DNA from: JAXGPL01 sp040766985
GTDB lineage: Bacteria > Bacillota > Sulfobacillia > JAUYEG01
Length of the DNA: 64,000 nt
Assembly: GCA_040766985.1 (NCBI GenBank)
Contig: JAXGPL010000007.1
Coordinates: 1-64,000 of the forward strand
Reading direction: 5' to 3'
The position numbers were made by a program, and so were the translations under genes. Positions 1-9,007 of this stretch are shown piece by piece. The notes under the pieces were generated by a model. The model was not told where the DNA came from, did not search any database, and saw nothing but the letters and a program-made list of their open reading frames with translations. Numbering within the stretch: position 1 is the stretch's first letter; every line of letters begins with the position of its first letter.

Positions 1-37
1 GCCAACCCCAGTCCAGATACTGCTAAGGGGTGATATC

Positions 38-820
38 TTGAGCCGGTCATACACCAAGCGTTTGGACGCGGTGTTCTTTGACTATGAAGGAACCCTGAAC
101 GACAGCCTGCAGAGCGGCTCGCTGTACGCGGCCGGACTATCAGGCTATCTGGCCAGGCGGTTCCCCGATCGGCAAGCTACCAACTACGGCCGGGCAGTGG
201 CCGCGGCAATGAATGCCACGCGTCACTTGCCCGAGCAGTTCGCCGGCAGCCAGGAGGACTGGCCGGGTTACGCCGAGTACCGGCGGCGCGAGCTGCGGCT
301 GTGGCTGGAGACGCTGTTGGGAGTGGCCGGGTTACCTGTGCCGGCCGGGGCCGAGGCTCTCGATGCTTTCGCTGCCGATCTGGTCAGCAATGTTGTGCCA
401 TCCTTCGTGCCGACCCGAGGCGCTGTCGAGGCGGTGCGTTCACTTTCCGAAACCGGCCTGAGACTCTACGTTTCGTCGGGAGCCACCACCGAGTACACCG
501 CACGATGCCTGCGCGACGCAGGACTGCTTGAGCTGTTTGCCGAGGTTTTCGGCCCGGACAAGCTAGACACGCTGAAGACTGGCACGGGCTACTATGCCAA
601 GTGCTTTGGGGCGACCGGTGTCGATCCGGCCAGGGTGTGTATCGTGGACGATTCGCCGGGGCCCCTCCGGTGGGCCCTTCAGCTAGGGGCTAGAGCAATC
701 GGGGTTGGCGTCGAGCTCGAACACGTGCTTGGCCGCGAACCCTGCACCACCTGCCCAGACTTCAAAGTCGTGGCACATCTGGGGGAGTTGACAGCAACAT
801 TAAGCAAGTTTAATGTTTAG
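38..820 (+). CDS. HAD-superfamily hydrolase (phosphatase-like)
   Basis: A haloacid-dehalogenase-fold hydrolase of 260 residues. Motif I near residue 14 reads FFDYEGT, motif II is the serine in YVSSGATT near 145, a lysine (GPDKLDTLK) lies near 175, and motif IV is CIVDDSPG near 205. The length and a helical cap between motifs I and II fit a subfamily I phosphatase. Motif I is DxE rather than the usual DxD, so the general acid/base aspartate is a glutamate; activity may be altered. The TTG start follows TAAGGGGTGA by a short spacer. The gene ends 33 bases before copA and may be cotranscribed. The substrate cannot be predicted. Confidence 0.75.
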   Translation: MSRSYTKRLDAVFFDYEGTLNDSLQSGSLYAAGLSGYLARRFPDRQATNYGRAVAAAMNATRHLPEQFAGSQEDWPGYAEYRRRELRLWLETLLGVAGLPVPAGAEALDAFAADLVSNVVPSFVPTRGAVEAVRSLSETGLRLYVSSGATTEYTARCLRDAGLLELFAEVFGPDKLDTLKTGTGYYAKCFGATGVDPARVCIVDDSPGPLRWALQLGARAIGVGVELEHVLGREPCTTCPDFKVVAHLGELTATLSKFNV

Positions 821-853
821 CTAGACAGTCGACATTCCTCGGAGGTTTGGGAC

Positions 854-3292
854 ATGGCTTCGGAAACCAACCCCGACGCCGCCGTCGAACTCACCTTCGG
901 CGTCAGCGGCATGACCTGTGCGGCTTGTTCGAGCCGCGTTGAACGGGCCCTTGCAGACGCACCAGGGGTGCTGCGCGCGGGCGTCAACCTCGCTACGCAG
1001 ACCGCGCGGATCTCCGTCGACCCTGAGCTGGCCGATCCCGGCAAGCTGGTCGATATCGTCCGTAATACGGGCTATGGGGTCAAGCCTGCGGAGATCGACC
1101 TGAGCCTGGAGGGCATGACCTGCGCATCGTGTGCCGCGCGGATCGAGCGTGCTCTCGCGGCGTTGCCTGGAGTGGTTTCAGCTACGGCCAACCTGGCCAC
1201 GGAGAGGGCCAGGATCGGCTACATCGAAGGGGCGGTGACCCCCGGGCAACTGGTTTCCAGGGTCGAGTCCATTGGCTACTCCGCCGGCGTGCTGGCTGGT
1301 TCCGCGGAAGAGGCCAGGGACCGCGAACGGGAGGCCAGGGAGCGCGAAGCCAGATATCAGTTGCGGCTGCTGCTTGTGGCGGCAGCGTTCAGCCTGCCGT
1401 TGTTTGTGCCGATGATGCTGCACATGGCCGGCGTGATGGTGCCGCACGTGTTGATGAACAAGTACTTCCAGTTCGGGCTGGCCACAGTCGTGCAGTTCTA
1501 CGCCGGAGCGCAGTTCTACCGCAGCGCCTACCTCAACCTTTCCCACGGCACCGCGAACATGGACGTGCTCGTGGCCCTGGGCACCTCCGCGGCGTATTTC
1601 TTTTCCGTGTATCACACCTTCATCGCCACAGGCGACCTGTACTTCGAAGCCTCGGCCGTGATCATCACGCTGATCATCCTCGGGCGGCGTCTCGAAGCCG
1701 TCGCCAAGGGGCGGACCTCCGAGGCCATCAAACGGCTGATGGGCCTACAGCCCAAGACGGCCCGGATCACGCGCGACGACCGGGAGATGGAGGTCGATGT
1801 CGCAAAGGTGCGGGTCGGCGACATCGTATTGGTGCGGCCGGGCGAGCGGATTCCGGTGGATGGCGAGGTGATCGACGGCGAATCGGCGGTCGACGAATCG
1901 ATGCTCACGGGCGAGAGCCTCCCCATCGACAAGCGGCCGGGCGACTCGGTCGTGGCAGGCACAATCAACAAACAGGGAGCGGTGCGTTTCGAGGCGACCA
2001 AGGTCGGCACTGAAACCGCCCTCGCCCAAATCATCCGTCTGGTCGAGGACGCGCAGGGTTCCAAGGCGCCGATCCAGCGGCTGGCCGACGTCGTGGCCGG
2101 CTATTTCGTGCAGGGGGTGATCGGCATTGCCGCCGTGACATTCGTCGGGTGGATGCTGATCACGCGCGATTTCAACCGGGCGCTGCTGAGCACGGTTTCC
2201 GTGTTGGTCATTGCATGCCCATGTGCGCTGGGACTGGCCACACCGACCGCAATCATGGTCGGCACGGGCAAGGGCGCCGAGAGCGGCATCCTCATCCGGG
2301 GCGGAGAGCATTTGGAAAAGGCGCACTCCGTCCAGGTTGTCGTCTTCGACAAGACGGGCACGATCACGCGCGGTGAGCCGCAGGTGACGGATGTGGTGCC
2401 GGCGGCTGAGGCGGTTTCCCGGGAACGCCTGCTGGCCATCGCCGCGGCAGTCGAGGACAACTCGGAGCACCCAATTGCCGGGGCCGTCGTCGCTGCGGCG
2501 GCGGCAGAGGGGCTGGCCTTGCCGAGGGTGAGCGGGTTCGAGGCGGTTTCGGGGCGGGGTGTGCGCGCGGACGTCGAGGGCAGCGGAGAGGTACTGATCG
2601 GGACTCCGGCATTCCTTGAGGAAACCGGCATCGCAGCACGCGCTACCGCCGGCCAGGCCTACGAATCGCTGCTGGCGCAGGGCAAGACCGCGATCCTGTG
2701 CGCGGCGGGCGGCACGGTCCTCGGCGCCATCGCGGTAGCCGACACCGTCAAGGAGCACGCCGCGGCTGCGATCGGCGACCTGAAGGCGATGGGCCTCGCA
2801 GTCGTCATGATCACGGGCGACAACCGGAGGACGGCCGCCGCAATCGCAGAGCAGGTCGGCATTGAGCGGGTCCTCGCGGAGGTGCTGCCGGAAGACAAGG
2901 CCGAGCAGGTCAGCAAGCTCAAGGGCGAGGGCAAGGTCGTCGCGATGGTCGGCGACGGCATCAACGACGCGCCTGCGCTGGCGACCGCGGACCTCGGCAT
3001 CGCCATCGGCACGGGCACGGATGTCGCGATCGAGACTGCGGGAATCACGCTGGTCAGCGGCGACCTGCGCGGCGTGGCGGCGGCAATCCGCCTGAGCAAA
3101 CGGACGATGAAGACGATCAGGCAGAACCTGTTCTGGGCTTTCATCTACAACATGCTGGGGATTCCGATTGCGGCACTCGGCCGCCTGAGCCCGGTTATCG
3201 CGGGCGCGGCGATGGCTTTCAGTTCAGTGTCCGTCGTCAGCAACTCGCTGCTTCTCAAGCGGTTCGACCCGCGGCGGGGACATCGCGGTTAG
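854..3292 (+). CDS. copA: Copper-translocating P-type ATPase CopA
   Basis: An 812-residue P1B-type ATPase that exports Cu(I) across the cytoplasmic membrane. Two N-terminal heavy-metal-associated domains carry GMTCAAC (near residue 20) and GMTCASC (near 90). The metal-transporting CPC motif is Cys455-Pro-Cys457. The phosphorylated aspartate is Asp499 in DKTGT, and the hinge GDGINDAPA lies near residue 700. The set of transmembrane segments is complete. The start ATG sits 8 bases after GGAGG. No CsoR or CopZ gene is adjacent, and no copper operator was recognised upstream. CPC plus two HMA domains argues for copper (or silver) rather than zinc or cadmium. Confidence 0.95.
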   Translation: MASETNPDAAVELTFGVSGMTCAACSSRVERALADAPGVLRAGVNLATQTARISVDPELADPGKLVDIVRNTGYGVKPAEIDLSLEGMTCASCAARIERALAALPGVVSATANLATERARIGYIEGAVTPGQLVSRVESIGYSAGVLAGSAEEARDREREAREREARYQLRLLLVAAAFSLPLFVPMMLHMAGVMVPHVLMNKYFQFGLATVVQFYAGAQFYRSAYLNLSHGTANMDVLVALGTSAAYFFSVYHTFIATGDLYFEASAVIITLIILGRRLEAVAKGRTSEAIKRLMGLQPKTARITRDDREMEVDVAKVRVGDIVLVRPGERIPVDGEVIDGESAVDESMLTGESLPIDKRPGDSVVAGTINKQGAVRFEATKVGTETALAQIIRLVEDAQGSKAPIQRLADVVAGYFVQGVIGIAAVTFVGWMLITRDFNRALLSTVSVLVIACPCALGLATPTAIMVGTGKGAESGILIRGGEHLEKAHSVQVVVFDKTGTITRGEPQVTDVVPAAEAVSRERLLAIAAAVEDNSEHPIAGAVVAAAAAEGLALPRVSGFEAVSGRGVRADVEGSGEVLIGTPAFLEETGIAARATAGQAYESLLAQGKTAILCAAGGTVLGAIAVADTVKEHAAAAIGDLKAMGLAVVMITGDNRRTAAAIAEQVGIERVLAEVLPEDKAEQVSKLKGEGKVVAMVGDGINDAPALATADLGIAIGTGTDVAIETAGITLVSGDLRGVAAAIRLSKRTMKTIRQNLFWAFIYNMLGIPIAALGRLSPVIAGAAMAFSSVSVVSNSLLLKRFDPRRGHRG

Positions 3293-3710
3293 GGCGAGGT
3301 GCGGGCATCGTGGATGGGGCGAGGCGGGGGCGAATGATGCGAAAAGGTACATTGCGGCTTCCACGGTGATGGTTTGTGCTCCGTAGGTAGGCGGCCAATG
3401 GCGGAGATCGCACCATTGACCGCCCTCGTGTAGTGCCCAGGGTGGTTTTGCCCCATTGCAGGCTCCACGGCGGGTTCTTTTGCATTACTCCGCGGGCTCC
3501 AAGGGGCCATTATGCATCACAGCGGGTAGCGGCGAAGCAGGGCGGGTCGCGGCGGAGCAGGGCGCAGCGCAACAGGTCACGAGGCCGGCAGTACCCCGGC
3601 ATGGCCCTCGAGGCAAAACGTGACTAGCTGCGCAATCGACATCCTGCCCCGGAAAGGAATCCGGACCTTCGAAGAGAAAACCATGCGGGTATGGCAACAA
3701 AACGCTCTGA
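3293..3710. other. Intergenic region without a supported gene
   Basis: About 420 bases between copA and the ABC operon. Short open frames here lack ribosome binding sites and recognisable content. The segment around 3520-3570 contains GC-rich near-repeats (GCAGGGCGGG and GCAGGGCGCA type). No promoter or terminator was convincing, although the downstream operon must be transcribed from here. Confidence 0.4.
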
Positions 3711-4445
3711 TTGGGGTTGGTGAGGTCGCAGCAGCACGACGGTCTCTCTCCAGGGCCCATTCTCATTGCCCGCAGCTTATACAAAGCATATTTCCTTGGC
3801 AGGACCGTGTACGCCGTCAACAACGTCGACCTCGCCGTCATGCCGGGCGAGTTCCTTGTCATTCTCGGGCCGAGCGGCAGCGGCAAGAGCACGCTTCTCT
3901 CCCTGCTGGCGGGCCTTGACCGACCGATCAGCGGCGAGGTCATCCTCGACGGGCACCCGCTGTCCGACCTCAGCGAGAACGAACTGGCCGATCTCCGCCG
4001 CCGCAAAGTCGGGTACGTGTTTCAGTTTTTCAACCTGGTCCCGCACCTCAAGGCCTACGACAACGTCGCCCTGCCCATCAAGCTCACCGGAGCCCCGGAC
4101 TGGTTTGTCAAGCAGCGGACAAACGAGCTCTTGGCCCTCGTCGGCCTGAGCGGCCGCGCCATGCACCTGCCCGGGCAGATGTCGGGCGGCGAGCAGCAGC
4201 GCGTCGCAATCGCGCGCGCCCTGGCCAACGAGCCCCGCATCGTATTCGCCGACGAGCCCACGGGCAACCTCGACTCGCGGACCGGCGAGCAGATCCGGGA
4301 ACTGTTCTCCGAGCTTAACCGCGACTTCGGGCAGACCTTCGTGGTTGTCACCCACGATGACCGGTTTGCGGCGATCGCCGACCGCGTCGTCCGCCTTGTT
4401 GACGGAAGGCTGACCGAAGAAGTCCGGGGAGGCGCCGCCGGATGA
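3711..4445 (+). CDS. ABC transporter ATP-binding protein (LolD/MacB-type)
   Basis: The nucleotide-binding subunit of an FtsX/MacB-type ABC system, 244 residues. Visible motifs are Walker A GPSGSGKSTLL (near residue 51), the signature SGGEQQRVAIARAL (near 155), Walker B IVFADEPTGNLDS (near 178) and the H-loop VVTHD (near 212). The TTG start is uncertain; in-frame TTG and GTG codons lie 6 and 9 bases downstream. Its stop overlaps the start of the first permease (ATGA), so the two are translationally coupled. Proteins of this class power mechanotransmission or lipoprotein and peptide export rather than classical import. Confidence 0.9.
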   Translation: MGLVRSQQHDGLSPGPILIARSLYKAYFLGRTVYAVNNVDLAVMPGEFLVILGPSGSGKSTLLSLLAGLDRPISGEVILDGHPLSDLSENELADLRRRKVGYVFQFFNLVPHLKAYDNVALPIKLTGAPDWFVKQRTNELLALVGLSGRAMHLPGQMSGGEQQRVAIARALANEPRIVFADEPTGNLDSRTGEQIRELFSELNRDFGQTFVVVTHDDRFAAIADRVVRLVDGRLTEEVRGGAAG

Positions 4446-5977
4446 CCGGCCTTGGCTCGCTAGTCCTCACCAACGTCAGGCGCAATCTGGCCCGCAGCCT
4501 TCTGACCATCGTCGGCATGGGGCTGGCCGCCCTGATCATGACAACGTCGCTGACTCTTTCCGAGGGCTATCCAGCCATGGCCTACGAGCACTACCGCACG
4601 TACTGCGGGGGCGACATCATCCTTTTCCGGGACAAGGTCTGGGTAAGGGGATCCGACGTCAACCGCTCCGACCCCGCGACGTGGCGCCTGCAGTATGCCC
4701 TACAGGACATCCCCGGCCCGGCGCAGATGTTCCTGCCCGGCCTTAAGGTCCACGGGGCGATTGGCCCAGCTGGCCGGAGCAGGGGTTTCTTCAGCCGCAC
4801 GGAAACCGATGCCATAAGGGCCGCCCTGCTATCGCGCCCCGAGGTCACGAGCGTTCAGTCATACTTCACGCTGCCGGCCGCCCGCGTCGAATTCGGTGGG
4901 GTCCATAGCTGGTCCGACGCGTACTTGCGGGCCTGGCCGGAGGCGGGCCAGTGGGCCGATTTCTCTACCTACATCGTCAAGGGCCGCGCATTGGCCCCTG
5001 ACGACGAAGGCAGGTCCGTCTGCCTCGTTGACGCCGACCGGGCGCGCCTCGGCCAGGCGAGCGAGGGCCGGCTCCCGCCGGTCGTGCCCGAAGTCGGCTC
5101 GACGGTCCAGGTGCTTGTGCCGCGTCTGGTCGCCTTCGCCGGCGGTCATCTCAAGCTCGATTATCTCAACTGCGCTCCGGTCGAGTTGACCGTTGTCGGG
5201 CACTATTCCGTGCCCAGCCGGGAGGCGTCGTGGATGGACCCGCAGTCGGGCGGTGACTCGGGGCCTGCGCCGCCGGAGACGGAACAGCTCTACCTGACCT
5301 CGCCCGAGCTGTTCGTCCCGTGGCAGACGGCTGAGGCCCTCTTGGCCGAGGTTTCCGGGGGAGCCGTGGACATCTGGGCGCAAGCGATGACGATCGAGCT
5401 TGATAACGTCTCCAGGGTGGAAACCCTGGTCGGCGAGATCGCCGCAGAATTCCCGGAGCTATGCCCGGTCTCGGTGCCGCGCCTTGCCTCCGTCGCCAAC
5501 GCGCAGTGGCTTCCCGAGCCGACCTACCGCGCCCCGGAGAGCGAATGGCGCGGCGCGGCACTGCCCGGGCAGGTGGGCGAACCGGTGCGGATCAGCGATG
5601 CGTTTTCGGTCATCTTCTTTGCGGTAGCCGCGCTGCTGGCCGCCGCAAACGGCATCGTGCTGGTCATCGAACGCCAGCGCGAGATCGCCATCCTCAAAGC
5701 CGTCGGCGCGTTCAGCCGCGATGTGATCATGATGATCCTGGCCGAAGTGGTGATGCTTGCGACCATCGGCGCAGTTGCCGGCTTCTCGCTCGCGGAGAGC
5801 CTTGCCATCTGGAACCTGATCAGCAACAAGGCCGGGCTCGGGGCGATCGTCGTCTCGGTCGGCTCCGACCTCATCAAGGTCCTCGGCGTGACGGTCGTTT
5901 TTGCCGTCACCTTCGGCCTGGCGCCGGCGCTCCGTACCACCGGCATGACGGCGATGGAGGTCTTGCGACGCGAATGA
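4442..5977 (+). CDS. FtsX/MacB-like ABC permease 1
   Basis: A 511-residue permease. One membrane segment lies near residues 17-38, followed by a large soluble domain of roughly 340 residues and three C-terminal segments (about 385-410, 425-455 and 475-500). This is the MacB periplasmic-core plus FtsX architecture. A conserved cytoplasmic loop ERQREIAILKAVGAF precedes the third segment. The start overlaps the ATPase stop by ATGA, and permease 2 begins about 30 bases downstream. The substrate is unknown. The two permeases differ in length and are likely a heterodimer. Confidence 0.88.
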   Translation: MTGLGSLVLTNVRRNLARSLLTIVGMGLAALIMTTSLTLSEGYPAMAYEHYRTYCGGDIILFRDKVWVRGSDVNRSDPATWRLQYALQDIPGPAQMFLPGLKVHGAIGPAGRSRGFFSRTETDAIRAALLSRPEVTSVQSYFTLPAARVEFGGVHSWSDAYLRAWPEAGQWADFSTYIVKGRALAPDDEGRSVCLVDADRARLGQASEGRLPPVVPEVGSTVQVLVPRLVAFAGGHLKLDYLNCAPVELTVVGHYSVPSREASWMDPQSGGDSGPAPPETEQLYLTSPELFVPWQTAEALLAEVSGGAVDIWAQAMTIELDNVSRVETLVGEIAAEFPELCPVSVPRLASVANAQWLPEPTYRAPESEWRGAALPGQVGEPVRISDAFSVIFFAVAALLAAANGIVLVIERQREIAILKAVGAFSRDVIMMILAEVVMLATIGAVAGFSLAESLAIWNLISNKAGLGAIVVSVGSDLIKVLGVTVVFAVTFGLAPALRTTGMTAMEVLRRE

Positions 5978-6008
5978 GACTCCACATATCACGGGGAAGG
6001 TGCGGCAC

Positions 6009-7262
6009 ATGAACCGCACGGCAGCAATTTGGGCGATGGCCCGCCGCAACATTCGCAGGGCGTGGGCGAGGAACCTCGTCCTGGTGGTCGTGCTGACGCT
6101 GGCGATTGCCGGTGACGTGCTTGTCGGCCTGTTCTTCACCGGACTCGAATCCAAGGCCGAGTCGCTCGTGCCCCCTGCGTCGCAGAACATGACAATGCTC
6201 GTGCTCGCCCCTGACTTCATCAACGTCGTATCGTGGGTCAGTTGGTCGCGCTTTGCAGGCGGTTTGGGAACGTCGCATAACTTCAAGAGCTCCTACCACA
6301 TCGGCTGGCGCGACTGCTATACGCCGAGCGGGCGGAACATGGCGCTGTACCTCAGTTTTGAGTTTCCCTTCCTGTACGACCTGCCGCTAACGGGCCGTTG
6401 GCCATATGATGCCTCCGAGGTTGCGCTTCCGTCTTCGAGCGCCGAGCTGTGGGGCGCAGGGGTCGGCGACCGGGTCCGGCTGGCGCTGGGTGACGACCCG
6501 GGAGCGGCCGCAGAGTTTACCGTGACGGGCATATTCAGCCCGGAAGCAACCGTCCTCCGTGGTGATGGACGTTCGCAGAGGCGTGAAACCCATCACGACG
6601 CCACCCTGGACTTTCCGCTGTTTGCCCTCTATCCAGGGGGGTCGGAGACCGCGGCCGTCCCGCTCAACGGGGCGTTCCTGGACATGGAAGAACGCAACGC
6701 GCCCGCCCTTGAAGCGAGGATGCGCTCATATATCGACCGGGAGTACCTGACTCAGCCGTCGGCTGCGCGCTATGGCCTGACCAAGCCGATGTTCATCCGC
6801 CCGCGCCAGGGGCCCGACCAGGCCAAGGCGATCGGCCGGCTGGTGTTCTCGCCCGGTGGCAAGGCCCTGGCGGCGGGTTTCCTCTTCGTCGGAACCGGTA
6901 TCTTCGTCATCCTGCTGATTGCGTTCATCGAACGCAAGCGCGAGCTGGCTGTGCTCAAGACAGTCGGTATGAACAACAGCATGGTCCTGGCGATGGTTCT
7001 CGCCGAACTGGGCGCCGTCGCCGCCGTCGCCCTGATCCTCGGTTCAGCGCTGGCCGTCGGCGTCGGCCGCAGCGTGGCTCAAGTCGTCGAATACGTGCCC
7101 GAGCCCACCGTCGGGGCCTGGCTTTGGTCCATCCTGCACACCGCAGTTGTCCTGTTTCTCGCCACGCTGCTCCCGCTGAGCATGGCGCGCCTTGCCACCG
7201 TCCAGCAGTTGCTGCAGAACGAACGCCTGTATCTGTTCAGAAAGCGGGTGACGCTGTCGTGA
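6009..7262 (+). CDS. FtsX/MacB-like ABC permease 2
   Basis: The second permease of the cassette, about 417 residues. It has the same layout: an N-terminal membrane segment (LVLVVVLTLAIAGDVLVGLFF), a long extracytoplasmic domain, then three membrane segments with ERKRELAVLKTVGM before the third. The ATG at 6009 lies 8 bases after GGGGAAGG and is preferred over an in-frame GTG at 6000. The stop overlaps the GTG start of the MutL-like gene (GTGA). Together with the upstream ATPase and permease it forms a complete MacB-type transporter without an obvious periplasmic adaptor. Confidence 0.88.
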   Translation: MNRTAAIWAMARRNIRRAWARNLVLVVVLTLAIAGDVLVGLFFTGLESKAESLVPPASQNMTMLVLAPDFINVVSWVSWSRFAGGLGTSHNFKSSYHIGWRDCYTPSGRNMALYLSFEFPFLYDLPLTGRWPYDASEVALPSSSAELWGAGVGDRVRLALGDDPGAAAEFTVTGIFSPEATVLRGDGRSQRRETHHDATLDFPLFALYPGGSETAAVPLNGAFLDMEERNAPALEARMRSYIDREYLTQPSAARYGLTKPMFIRPRQGPDQAKAIGRLVFSPGGKALAAGFLFVGTGIFVILLIAFIERKRELAVLKTVGMNNSMVLAMVLAELGAVAAVALILGSALAVGVGRSVAQVVEYVPEPTVGAWLWSILHTAVVLFLATLLPLSMARLATVQQLLQNERLYLFRKRVTLS

Positions 7263-9007
7263 GGACGCTGTTCCTCGAAGTGGGCAACGTCCTGACCCGT
7301 GGCATGGCGGTGCGGGAGTCCGGGCCGGACGCCCTCGCAACCAGGGAGGAATCCACACCGACATGCATCTACCATCCCGGCGGCGGCGTAGCCGACGGAT
7401 TCGATCCGGTCCTGGCGAGCCTTGAAACCGCCTTCGCCACCGGCCCGGTACCTGCCGCGCCGCCCGAGCGGCGCATCGCGCTCACGCACCTTGACGGTTC
7501 GCCGCGCGCCGCCGTGATCGGCCTTGCAGGGCTTGCGACAACGGAGTTGACGATCCAGGCTGTGTTGCGCCACCTCGGAAGTTCCGTCGTCCAGGTCCGC
7601 AGCACCGACGCTGCCAGCCTTGAAGCCCAGCTCGTGGGCGTGCGCTCAGTCCCGCTCGATGTTCTGGCGTTCACCACGCCATCGCACCAAACCGCGGAGC
7701 GCCTCGTCGCCGGCGGAGGCGTGCGGCCGCGCGTGTTGCCCAAGCTGATCGCACTCTATAACGGTCCCGCAGGCGAACACGACCAGGTCGAAGAGACCCT
7801 CGGCCAAGGGATCGAGTTCCTTGTCCTGCCGCCCGTCCGCCAGGAATCGTCGGCGATCGCAATCGGCCCGACCGAAGATGCTGTTCGAAACATCGCCGAC
7901 CGTGCCATAGCCGCCGACCGCTCATTCGAGCTTCTCTCCGGCCGCGGTTTCACCGTGACCGCGTTTGCGCGTGCCTTTACCGGGGCAGCCGAGAGCCTTG
8001 GTCGCGCATGGCGTGAGAGCGGCCCGAAAGGCCGCGACGGCCTTGCCGCTCCGCCCGGCGTCGTGATGGTCGACCTCGGCGGGCGGTTCACGGAGATGGC
8101 GGGCGTTGGCCAAGGCCCCGCCTCACGTTGGGTAGATGACCTCGACGCGATCCAACTTGGCCTGCCGGGGGGCCGCAGCCCCGACGGGGTGGAAGCCGCC
8201 GAGCGGATCGAGGTTGAGTCCGCCGGACGATGGCTCCCGTTCGAATGGGCTTCGACCGGCCTTGCTGATGCGCTCGCCAACTACCTCCGGCGGCCGTTTT
8301 CGTTTCCGAGCAACTGGCGCCAGGCCCTGATGTTGATGGCCCTTGGCCGTGAACGGCTGGCCCGCGCACGGCAGGGTTTCCGCGGGGCGCCGACGGACAA
8401 GATGCTGACCGGCGACTGGCGCAAGGCGGTTGGGATGTACGTGGTCTCGGGCGGCTACTTCCGGTACCTGGCTGGCCCGGGCCTAGCCCTGATAATGGTC
8501 CTCGACGGTCTGGAGCCCACCGGCGTGAGCGAGATCTGGTGCGACCGGCTCGGGTACCTGCCCTTCGCGGCCGCGGGCGGCGCGGAGATCCTCCTCGACC
8601 GGCCCTCCGCAGTCACTCGCCTGGCAACCGTCGTCTCGCCGGTCAGCCTGCGCCTCGACTGGCGCCGGCCGCACGAGGACGATCTGCTCGCACTGGTCAC
8701 CGTGGAGCGCGAAGGCGGCGCATCCTCGACCTTCCGGATCATCCCCGGGGCGCTGATGCGCTTTCCGTTGCGCCCCGGCGAGCAGGCCAGGCTCACCGTC
8801 CACCCCATGCGCGCGCACGATTTCGGTGCAGGCGACGGCAAGCCCTGGCAGGGAAGGGTCGTCGGCGGACTCCTCGGCCTCGTCTTTGACACCCGCGGCA
8901 GGCCCGTCGCGCTCCCGCTCGACTCCAAGGTCCGCCAGGCCAAACTCCTTGAGTGGCTCAACACGCTGGGCGCAAGTCAGATCGGATGGAGGGAACGCGT
9001 GCGATGA
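7259..9007 (+). CDS. MutL-like (glutamate mutase L family) ASKHA protein
   Basis: About 582 residues resembling the MutL/GlmL family, an actin/Hsp70-fold group named after a gene next to adenosylcobalamin-dependent glutamate mutase. The likely phosphate-2 motif MVDLGGRFTEM contains Asp272. The N-terminal phosphate-1 region (LFLEVGNVLTRGMAV) is degenerate compared with DxGST-type sites. No mutase gene or B12-binding gene is in the window. The GTG start overlaps the permease stop; a longer reading frame upstream lies entirely inside the permease and was rejected. The stop overlaps the next gene by ATGA. Coupling to a MacB-type transporter suggests an energising, chaperone or regulatory role, which is inference. 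Confidence 0.65.
   Translation: MRTLFLEVGNVLTRGMAVRESGPDALATREESTPTCIYHPGGGVADGFDPVLASLETAFATGPVPAAPPERRIALTHLDGSPRAAVIGLAGLATTELTIQAVLRHLGSSVVQVRSTDAASLEAQLVGVRSVPLDVLAFTTPSHQTAERLVAGGGVRPRVLPKLIALYNGPAGEHDQVEETLGQGIEFLVLPPVRQESSAIAIGPTEDAVRNIADRAIAADRSFELLSGRGFTVTAFARAFTGAAESLGRAWRESGPKGRDGLAAPPGVVMVDLGGRFTEMAGVGQGPASRWVDDLDAIQLGLPGGRSPDGVEAAERIEVESAGRWLPFEWASTGLADALANYLRRPFSFPSNWRQALMLMALGRERLARARQGFRGAPTDKMLTGDWRKAVGMYVVSGGYFRYLAGPGLALIMVLDGLEPTGVSEIWCDRLGYLPFAAAGGAEILLDRPSAVTRLATVVSPVSLRLDWRRPHEDDLLALVTVEREGGASSTFRIIPGALMRFPLRPGEQARLTVHPMRAHDFGAGDGKPWQGRVVGGLLGLVFDTRGRPVALPLDSKVRQAKLLEWLNTLGASQIGWRERVR

Noticed and set aside
3425..3490. Possible T-box-like sequence (AGGGTGGTTTTGCC)
   Set aside because: It does not match the invariant T-box core and lacks stem I motifs and a competing terminator.
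7124..7258. Longer N-terminus for the MutL-like protein
   Set aside because: It lies inside the coding end of permease 2; the GTG at 7259 fits the overlapping-gene pattern of the operon.
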